From an uncultured Lachnospiraceae bacterium (GTDB lineage: Bacteria > Bacillota > Clostridia > Lachnospirales > Lachnospiraceae): a stretch of DNA of 20,331 nucleotides. Below the pieces are notes generated by a model, which ran no database searches, was not told the origin of the DNA, and saw nothing but the letters and a program-made list of their open reading frames with translations. Positions 15,422-20,331 of the stretch are shown here, piece by piece. The DNA lies in assembly GCA_910586955.1 (NCBI GenBank), contig CAJUMM010000021.1, positions 2,518 through 22,848 on the forward strand, written 5' to 3'. Within the stretch, counting starts at the first letter, position 1. Each line of letters opens with the position of its first letter. A program made the translations under genes and the position numbers.

Positions 15422-16615
15422 ATGAAAGTATTAGTATTGAACTGCGGAAGCTCTTCCCTGAAATACCAGCTCATTGATATGGACAATGAGAATGTAATGG
15501 CAAAGGGCCTCTGTGAGAGAATCGGAATCGACGGTTCCAAACTGACCCACAAGGCAAATGACAAAGAACTGGTGATTGAGCAGCCCATGCCCAAGCACAC
15601 GGAAGCCATTTCCCTGGTTATGAAGGCCCTGGTAGATCCGGAGTACGGCGTGATCACCGATACCAAGGAGATTGCCGCAGTGGGACACCGGGTTCTCCAT
15701 GCAGGAACGGTTTACAGCGAGTCTATCGTAGTGAATGAAGACGTTAAGCGGGTGATCCGGGAATGCTTTGACTTGGGGCCCCTTCACAATCCGGCAAACT
15801 TGATGGGCATCGAGGCCTGCGAGGAGGCTATGCCGGGAACGCCCAACGTGGCCGTGTGGGATACCGCCTTCGGTATGGCTATGCCGGAGAAGGCTTATCT
15901 CTATGCCATTCCCCATGAGTACTATGAGAAATACAGCATCCGCCGCTATGGCTTCCACGGAACCAGCCATATGTTCGTGTCCGGAGAGGCCCTTAAGTTT
16001 GCAGGCCTTGACCCGGAGAAGGGCAAAGTGATTGTCTGCCATCTGGGCAACGGCGCCAGCATCTCCGCTTCCATCGGCGGCAAGTGCGTGGATACTTCCA
16101 TGGGCCTGACCCCATTGGAAGGCCTGATTATGGGAACCAGAAGCGGCGACCTGGACCCGGCCGTGGTCCAGACCATCTGTAACAAAGAGGGCAAGGATGT
16201 AAATGAAGTGCTGAACATCCTCAATAAGAAATCCGGCGTTCTGGGAATGAGCGGCGGCGTGTCCAGCGACTTCCGTGATATCGAGAAAGCCCGGTCCGAG
16301 GGCAACCATCTGGCGGAGGTAGCCCTGGATGCCTTTATCTACCGGGTAGCCAAATACATCGGCGCCTACACGGCGGCCATGAACGGCGTGGATGCCATTG
16401 CCTTTACCGCAGGTGTGGGCGAGAATGATATCAAGAGCCGCAAGGCCATCTGCAGCTATCTGGGATATCTTGGCGTGGAGATTGACGACGAGGCCAATAA
16501 CTGCCGGGGAAAGAACCAGATGATTTCTACTGCAGATTCCAAGGTGAAAGTGATGGTGCTTCCCACCAATGAGGAGCTGGCCATTGCCAGAGAAACCCTC
16601 CGTCTGGTAAAATAA
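15422..16615 (+). CDS. ackA: Acetate kinase
   Basis: A 397-residue acetate kinase that makes ATP and acetate from acetyl-phosphate, the final step of acetogenic fermentation. It opens VLVLNCGSSSLKYQL, with N7 in the conserved place. Catalytic residues line up one off from the Methanosarcina enzyme: R90 (GHRVLHAG), D147 (VWDTAFG), H179 (YGFHGTSH), R240 (MGTRSGDLDP), and E384 in LPTNEELAIARE. The phosphate-binding CHLGNGASI is at 206-214. AAAGGAG at 15405-15411 precedes the ATG. It is paired with pduL in place of a pta gene. It ends 64 bases before the next gene, which has its own promoter. Confidence 0.97.
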   Translation: MKVLVLNCGSSSLKYQLIDMDNENVMAKGLCERIGIDGSKLTHKANDKELVIEQPMPKHTEAISLVMKALVDPEYGVITDTKEIAAVGHRVLHAGTVYSESIVVNEDVKRVIRECFDLGPLHNPANLMGIEACEEAMPGTPNVAVWDTAFGMAMPEKAYLYAIPHEYYEKYSIRRYGFHGTSHMFVSGEALKFAGLDPEKGKVIVCHLGNGASISASIGGKCVDTSMGLTPLEGLIMGTRSGDLDPAVVQTICNKEGKDVNEVLNILNKKSGVLGMSGGVSSDFRDIEKARSEGNHLAEVALDAFIYRVAKYIGAYTAAMNGVDAIAFTAGVGENDIKSRKAICSYLGYLGVEIDDEANNCRGKNQMISTADSKVKVMVLPTNEELAIARETLRLVK

Positions 16616-16624
16616 AAATTAGTC

Positions 16625-16653
16625 TTGACAAACCTTGTGCCGCTGGGTATACT
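16625..16653 (+). promoter_or_regulatory. Strong sigma-A promoter of yceD-rpmF
   Basis: A perfect -35 TTGACA (16625-16630), 17 bases, then TATACT (16648-16653). The -10 is 26 bases before the yceD start, so the leader is very short. This is the strongest consensus promoter in the window, as expected for a ribosomal protein gene. Confidence 0.85.
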
Positions 16654-16679
16654 GGATAAGTGTGCATTAGGAGAGAACT

Positions 16680-17201
16680 ATGCTGATTAACCTGACAGAT
16701 GTTTTATCCTGCGAGGAGAAAACAGTGATGTGTAAGGTCTCCCTGGAACAGGAATCTTTTGATTCGGATCTGGGAAACTTTCCCATTGCAGAGAAGGCTC
16801 CCTTTGAGCTGGCCGTCACCAATCTGGGCGGAAAGAAGCTGCGGATTGCAGGCAGGGCGAAGCTTGCGGTGGTGATTCCCTGCGATCGCTGTCTGGAGAA
16901 TGTGAAGACGCCCCTTGTGCTTGTCATAGACAGGGAGGTGGATCTGGAGCAGACTGCAGAAGGCAGGATAGAGGATTTGGACGAAACGGACTTTGTCATT
17001 GGATACAACCTGGATGTGGATAAGCTTATCTACAGTGAGATTTTGGTGAACTGGCCGATGAAAACTTTGTGCAGGGAGGACTGCAAAGGAATCTGCAGAA
17101 AGTGCGGGGCAAATCTCAATCACGGCGAATGCGGCTGTGATACAGCGGAATTGGATCCAAGAATGGCCGTAATAGCCGAGATATTTAAGAACAGTCATTA
17201 G
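16680..17201 (+). CDS. yceD: YceD family (DUF177) protein
   Basis: A 173-residue cytosolic protein of the YceD/YlbN family, regularly encoded just before rpmF. Homologues have been tied to 23S rRNA accumulation, but the mechanism is not well known. Landmarks are the CDRCL motif (C68, C71) in the middle and a second Cys-rich part with C131, C135, C139 (CREDCKGIC), C142 and CGC (C151, C153), which probably binds zinc. DFVIGYNLDVDKLIYSEILV (105-124) is the conserved acidic segment before the second Cys group. AGGAG (16669-16673) precedes the ATG by 6 bases. Only 14 bases separate it from rpmF. Confidence 0.9.
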   Translation: MLINLTDVLSCEEKTVMCKVSLEQESFDSDLGNFPIAEKAPFELAVTNLGGKKLRIAGRAKLAVVIPCDRCLENVKTPLVLVIDREVDLEQTAEGRIEDLDETDFVIGYNLDVDKLIYSEILVNWPMKTLCREDCKGICRKCGANLNHGECGCDTAELDPRMAVIAEIFKNSH

Positions 17202-17215
17202 AGGAGGTGTAACCG

Positions 17216-17395
17216 ATGTCTATTTGTCCCAAAAATAAATCTTCCAGAGGAAGAAGAGATAAGAGAAGAGCAAACTGGAAAATGGGTGCCATGAATCTGG
17301 TAAAGTGCAGCAAATGCGGCGCGCTGATGATGCCCCACAGAGTATGCAAGGCTTGTGGCTCTTACAACAAGAAAGAGATCGTATCCGTAGATTAA
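17216..17395 (+). CDS. rpmF: 50S ribosomal protein L32
   Basis: A 59-residue ribosomal protein L32 of the large subunit. The basic N-terminus MSICPKNKSSRGRRDKRRAN is followed by WKMGAMNLVKCSKCGALMMP and HRVCKACGSYNKKEIVSVD. C31, C34, C44 and C47 form the zinc ribbon, so this is the zinc-containing form. There is an extra Cys at residue 4. GAGGAGG sits before the ATG. It is co-transcribed with yceD and ends 10 bases before an intrinsic terminator. Confidence 0.96.
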   Translation: MSICPKNKSSRGRRDKRRANWKMGAMNLVKCSKCGALMMPHRVCKACGSYNKKEIVSVD

Positions 17396-17405
17396 TACTG
17401 GATGT

Positions 17406-17441
17406 AAAAAGGGCTTTCCGGGAGACCGGGAGGCCCTTTTT
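17406..17441 (+). terminator. Intrinsic terminator after rpmF
   Basis: The arms 17406-17421 and 17426-17441 pair over 16 bases (two G-T wobbles) around a GAGA tetraloop, a GNRA-type loop. The right arm ends in five T. It separates yceD-rpmF from the plsX group. Confidence 0.93.
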
Positions 17442-17505
17442 GCATAGAAAAAAGAAGGATTTCCGGGAAAAAGGGAGCCCCAGGTTTTTTTGGGAAAAGA
17501 ATAGG

Positions 17506-17534
17506 TTGATTTCTGGATTAATATTTAGTATGAT
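17506..17534 (+). promoter_or_regulatory. Promoter of plsX-acpP-rnc-smc
   Basis: TTGATT (17506-17511), 17 bases, TATGAT (17529-17534). It lies after the rpmF terminator and 63 bases before plsX, leaving a leader of about 57 bases. The rest of the gap between 17442 and 17597 shows no clear structure. Confidence 0.6.
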
Positions 17535-17597
17535 GATATAGGATCTTTTCGGAGACATATCTGTTCCGGGATCCAGGAGAGAGCAGGAGGAAGATTC

Positions 17598-18611
17598 ATG
17601 CAGGAAATGATTCGGGTTGCGGTAGATGCCATGGGCGGGGATCATGCGCCGGAGGAGATTGTCAAAGGTGCTGTGGAAGCCGTGGGTCTTAGCAGGGATA
17701 TCAAAGTATTTCTTGTGGGAAAAAAGGAACTGGTTGAGGAAAAATTAAAGGCATATTCCTACGGGGAAGGGCAGATAGAGGTGGTGGAAGCCACGGAAGT
17801 CATCGAGACGGCAGAGCCGCCGGTAGCTGCCATCCGGAAGAAAAAGGACTCTTCCATCGTAGTGGGTTTGAAACTGGTAAAAGAGGGGAAGGCAGATGCC
17901 TTTGTCTCTGCGGGAAGCTCCGGAGCCGTTCTGGTAGGCGGCCAGCTTCTGGTGGGACGGATCAAAGGAGTGGAACGTCCGCCTTTGGCACCCTTAATTC
18001 CCACGGAAAAGGGAGTAGCCCTTTTAATTGACTGCGGAGCCAATGTGGATGCCAGGGCCTCCCATCTGGTGCAGTTTGCAAAAATGGGGTCCATTTATAT
18101 GGAACACGTGGTCGGAGTCCCCAATCCCAAGGTGGCGATTGTCAATATCGGCGCAGAGGAGGAGAAGGGAAATGCCCTGGTAAAGGAAACTTTTCCGCTT
18201 TTGAAAGAGTGCGGGGATATCAATTTTATCGGCAGCATTGAGGCCCGGGAGATTCCCCACGGCCAGGCAGACGTGATTGTGTGCGAGGCTTTCGTGGGAA
18301 ATGTTATCCTGAAGCTCTATGAGGGGGTGGGAGCCGTTCTGGTGAGTAAAATTAAGGACGGTATGAAGGCATCCTTCCGGAGCAAGTTAGGAGGCCTTCT
18401 GGTAAAACCGGCCCTGAAAGAAACCCTGAAATCTTTCGACGCCACGGAATACGGCGGAGCGCCCCTTCTGGGCCTTAACGGCCTGGTGGTGAAGACCCAC
18501 GGAAGCTCCAAGGCCCAGGAAGTGAGAAATTCCATTCTCCAGTGCGTCACATTTAAGGAGCAGCATATTAATGATAAAATTAAAGAGAATATTATAAGAG
18601 AGGAGGGATGA
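17598..18611 (+). CDS. plsX: Phosphate acyltransferase PlsX
   Basis: A 337-residue peripheral membrane enzyme that turns acyl-ACP and phosphate into acyl-phosphate, the donor for PlsY in phospholipid synthesis. The N-terminal signature VAVDAMGGDHAPEEIVKG (7-24) is complete, with SAGSSGAVLVGG, LIDCGANVDARASHL and EAFVGNVILKLYEG further on. AGGAGG (17585-17590) is 7 bases before the ATG; a second in-frame ATG at 17607 is also possible. No fapR, fabD or fabG gene is inserted between plsX and acpP, a compact arrangement. Four bases separate it from acpP. Confidence 0.96.
   Translation: MQEMIRVAVDAMGGDHAPEEIVKGAVEAVGLSRDIKVFLVGKKELVEEKLKAYSYGEGQIEVVEATEVIETAEPPVAAIRKKKDSSIVVGLKLVKEGKADAFVSAGSSGAVLVGGQLLVGRIKGVERPPLAPLIPTEKGVALLIDCGANVDARASHLVQFAKMGSIYMEHVVGVPNPKVAIVNIGAEEEKGNALVKETFPLLKECGDINFIGSIEAREIPHGQADVIVCEAFVGNVILKLYEGVGAVLVSKIKDGMKASFRSKLGGLLVKPALKETLKSFDATEYGGAPLLGLNGLVVKTHGSSKAQEVRNSILQCVTFKEQHINDKIKENIIREEG
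18601..18606 (+). promoter_or_regulatory. Ribosome binding site supporting the GTG start of acpP
   Basis: AGGAGG within the last codons of plsX ends 9 bases before the GTG at 18616. The ATG at 18608 is in another frame, so GTG is the start. Confidence 0.7.
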
Positions 18612-18615
18612 GACG

Positions 18616-18846
18616 GTGGAATTTGAGAAACTGAAAGGAATTATTGCGGATGTCCTGAACGTGGATGCAGAAGAAATCACCATGGACACCACCTTTGTGG
18701 ACGATCTGGGAGCGGATTCCCTGGATGTATTTCAGATTATTATGGGCATTGAAGAGGAATTTGACATTGAGATTGCACAGGAGGAGGCAGAAAAGATTGT
18801 TTCTGTCGGGGATGCAGTTGAGCAGATTAAGAACGCAGTAGGCTGA
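18616..18846 (+). CDS. acpP: Acyl carrier protein
   Basis: A 76-residue acidic four-helix carrier that holds growing fatty acids on 4'-phosphopantetheine. The attachment serine is S35 in DDLGADSLDVFQ. The start is GTG. The protein is complete, with a normal acidic pattern (EEEFDIEIAQEEAEKI). It lies between plsX, whose substrate it carries, and rnc, and is translated from a site inside the plsX end. Confidence 0.97.
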   Translation: MEFEKLKGIIADVLNVDAEEITMDTTFVDDLGADSLDVFQIIMGIEEEFDIEIAQEEAEKIVSVGDAVEQIKNAVG

Positions 18847-18860
18847 GGCAATGGGGAAGG

Positions 18861-18877
18861 GGCTGTTTACGGCAGCC
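18861..18877 (+). other. Hairpin in the acpP-rnc leader
   Basis: GGCTG (18861-18865) pairs with CAGCC (18873-18877) around a 7-base loop. A second GGCTG at 18841-18845 and GAGGC at 18845-18849 could compete for the same right arm (CAGCC, GCCTC). No T run follows, so it is not a good terminator. It may be an RNase III or other processing element. Confidence 0.3.
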
Positions 18878-18907
18878 TCTTTCGGTTTGTCTGGAAGGGA
18901 AGCAGGT

Positions 18908-19591
18908 ATGAGATTGGAAGAACTGGAACAACAGATCGGATATCGTTTCCGGAATCGGAAATTACTGGAGCAGGCCCTCTGCCACAGCTCCTATGCCAAT
19001 GAGCGTCATATGGACCGCCTTTACAACAATGAGCGGCTGGAGTTTCTGGGAGACGCGGTTCTGGAACTGGCTGCCAGTGAATTTTTGTACCTTACCTATC
19101 CAAGGATGCCGGAGGGGGAGGCTACCCGCACCAGGGCCAGCATTGTCTGTGAGCAGACTTTGGCCCTCTGTGCCAGGGAGCTGGGGCTGGGAAACTGGCT
19201 GCGCCTGGGAAAAGGGGAAGAGCTGACCGGAGGCAGGGAGCGGGACTCCATTACTTCAGATGCCCTGGAAGCCCTTATAGGCGCCGTTTATCTGGATGGT
19301 GGTTTTGCTAGTGCAAAAGAATTTGTAAGGCGCTTTATCTTAAACGATATAGAGCACAAAAAACTCTTTTTTGATAGCAAGACTATCCTGCAGGAAACCC
19401 TGCAGAGTGAGTCGGAAGAGACCCTTCACTATGTGACGGTGAAGGAGGAGGGACCGGATCACAATAAGCGGTTTACGGTAAACGCCTGCTTAGGGGAGCA
19501 GGTGATCGGAGCGGGAAGCGGACGGACGAAGAAGGCCGCAGAGCAGGAGGCAGCGTATCAGGCGCTGCTTTTGAGACGGAACAAGGGATAA
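18908..19591 (+). CDS. rnc: Ribonuclease III
   Basis: A 227-residue double-strand-specific RNase that processes rRNA precursors and some mRNAs. The signature NERLEFLGDAVLEL (41-54) gives E42, E45 and D49; the second acidic site is D118 and E121 in SDALEALIGAVYLDGG. The dsRNA-binding domain spans about 155-225, ending GAGSGRTKKAAEQEAAYQAL. I chose the ATG at 18908, which gives the usual MRLEELEQQIGYRF start behind GGAAGGGA; the upstream ATG at 18851 would add 19 residues without family similarity and has a weak site. The resulting 61-base gap after acpP contains a small hairpin. Confidence 0.94.
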   Translation: MRLEELEQQIGYRFRNRKLLEQALCHSSYANERHMDRLYNNERLEFLGDAVLELAASEFLYLTYPRMPEGEATRTRASIVCEQTLALCARELGLGNWLRLGKGEELTGGRERDSITSDALEALIGAVYLDGGFASAKEFVRRFILNDIEHKKLFFDSKTILQETLQSESEETLHYVTVKEEGPDHNKRFTVNACLGEQVIGAGSGRTKKAAEQEAAYQALLLRRNKG

Positions 19592-19602
19592 CGGAGTAAA
19601 GC

Positions 19603-20331
19603 ATGTATTTAAAAAGCATCGAGGTGCAGGGCTTTAAGTCTTTCGCCAATAAGATTATCTTTGATTTTCACAATGGAATTACAGGTATCGTAGGGCCCAA
19701 TGGCAGTGGCAAAAGCAATGTGGCAGATGCAGTCCGCTGGGTTTTGGGAGAGCAGCGGGTGAAACAGCTCCGGGGGGGAAGCATGCAGGATGTGATCTTC
19801 GCCGGAACGGAGAACCGGAAACCCTTAAGTTATGCCGGCGTGGCCATTACCCTTGACAATTCGGATCACCAGCTGGCCATTGACTATGAGGAAGTGACCG
19901 TGTCCCGCCGGCTCTACCGGTCCGGGGAGAGCGAGTATCTCATAAACGGCACGGCCTGCAGGCTGAAGGATATCAATGAACTTTTCTACGACACGGGAAT
20001 CGGCAAAGAGGGGTACTCCATCATCGGCCAGGGACAGATTGACAAGGTCTTAAGCTCCAGGCCGGAGGAATCCCGGGAGCTTTTTGACGAGGCCACGGGA
20101 ATTGTGAAATTTAAGAGAAGAAAGAGCACGGCTCAGAAGAAACTGGAGGAGGAGAAGCAGAATATCCTGCGGATCAACGACATTCTGGCGGAGCTTGAAA
20201 AGCAGCTGGGTCCTCTGGAGCGCCAGTCCCAGGTGGCAAGAGAGTATCTGAAGAAAAAAGAGACATTAAAAATTTACGATGTGAATATGTTTCTTCTGGA
20301 GACCGGCCGTTTACAGGAACAGCTTGGGGAG
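19603..20331 (+). CDS. smc: Chromosome segregation protein SMC, N-terminal part (partial)
   Basis: The first 243 residues of the condensin ATPase SMC, truncated by the window end. MYLKSIEVQGFKSFANKI is the standard start; Walker A is GPNGSGKSN (31-39). It is followed by VRWVLGEQ, LRGGSMQDVIFAGT, and IGQGQIDKVLSSRPEESREL, the Q-loop region. A Lys/Glu-rich stretch from about residue 165 is the start of the long coiled coil. GGAG (19593-19596) precedes the ATG by 6 bases, 11 bases after rnc. The rnc-smc order is common in Firmicutes, often followed by ftsY. Confidence 0.97.
   Translation, partial: MYLKSIEVQGFKSFANKIIFDFHNGITGIVGPNGSGKSNVADAVRWVLGEQRVKQLRGGSMQDVIFAGTENRKPLSYAGVAITLDNSDHQLAIDYEEVTVSRRLYRSGESEYLINGTACRLKDINELFYDTGIGKEGYSIIGQGQIDKVLSSRPEESRELFDEATGIVKFKRRKSTAQKKLEEEKQNILRINDILAELEKQLGPLERQSQVAREYLKKKETLKIYDVNMFLLETGRLQEQLGE

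Noticed and set aside
16616..16624. Terminator after ackA
   Set aside because: The nine bases before the yceD promoter and the region around them hold no hairpin; ackA transcripts may read into yceD or end by another route.
17442..17505. Second terminator or regulatory stem around the T run at 17484-17491
   Set aside because: No stable stem of convincing length precedes the T run; the strong terminator at 17406-17441 already explains termination.
17525..17541. Possible FapR operator over the plsX -10 (starts TTAGTA)
   Set aside because: Only the left half-site matches the palindromic FapR consensus as I know it; the right half does not, and the rest agrees poorly.
18851..18907. Longer rnc start at ATG 18851
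   Set aside because: The added 19 residues do not resemble RNase III and the upstream site is weak; 18908 gives the usual length and start.

Overview
This window looks like chromosomal DNA of a spore-forming member of Clostridia, most likely family Lachnospiraceae. The reasons are a moderately high-GC genome dense with strong AGGAGG-type ribosome binding sites, a SpoVAF-type spore germination protein, a PduL-type phosphotransacetylase paired with acetate kinase, the order yceD-rpmF-plsX-acpP-rnc-smc, and a Lachnospiraceae-like zinc form of ribosomal protein L32. This placement is an inference from gene content and style, not from a database search. I saw no rRNA, tRNA, CRISPR array, insertion sequence or phage gene.

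Layout. (1) Positions 1-2200: the 3' end of polyphosphate kinase (ppk), overlapping by 4 bases a membrane-anchored CotH-family kinase-like protein. (2) 2201-3721: a small lipoprotein with its own good promoter, facing a Cof-type HAD phosphatase across a shared bidirectional terminator. (3) 3781-5270: spoVAF, preceded by a sequence that matches the forespore sigma-G promoter consensus. (4) 5283-14744: a tightly packed seven-gene run behind one sigma-A-type promoter. It holds a giant TPR protein with a J-like N-terminus, an HscC-type Hsp70, a YbaK-type tRNA deacylase, precorrin-2 dehydrogenase, hemB, hemL and a 6-phosphogluconolactonase-family beta-propeller protein. (5) 14761-16615: pduL-ackA, acetyl-CoA to acetate with ATP yield. 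(6) 16625-17441: yceD-rpmF with a strong promoter and terminator. (7) 17506-20331: plsX-acpP-rnc-smc, linking phospholipid and fatty acid synthesis to RNA processing and chromosome condensation; smc runs off the end.

Most of the window is conserved housekeeping. The parts most worth a second look are the J-like TPR protein plus HscC pair, whose J-like region has NPE where HPD is expected; the ppk-cotH coupling; the sigma-G-like promoter of a lone spoVAF; a tetrapyrrole cluster that lacks hemA, hemC and hemD/cobA at this locus; and an inverted repeat that brackets the promoter and leader of the small lipoprotein gene.
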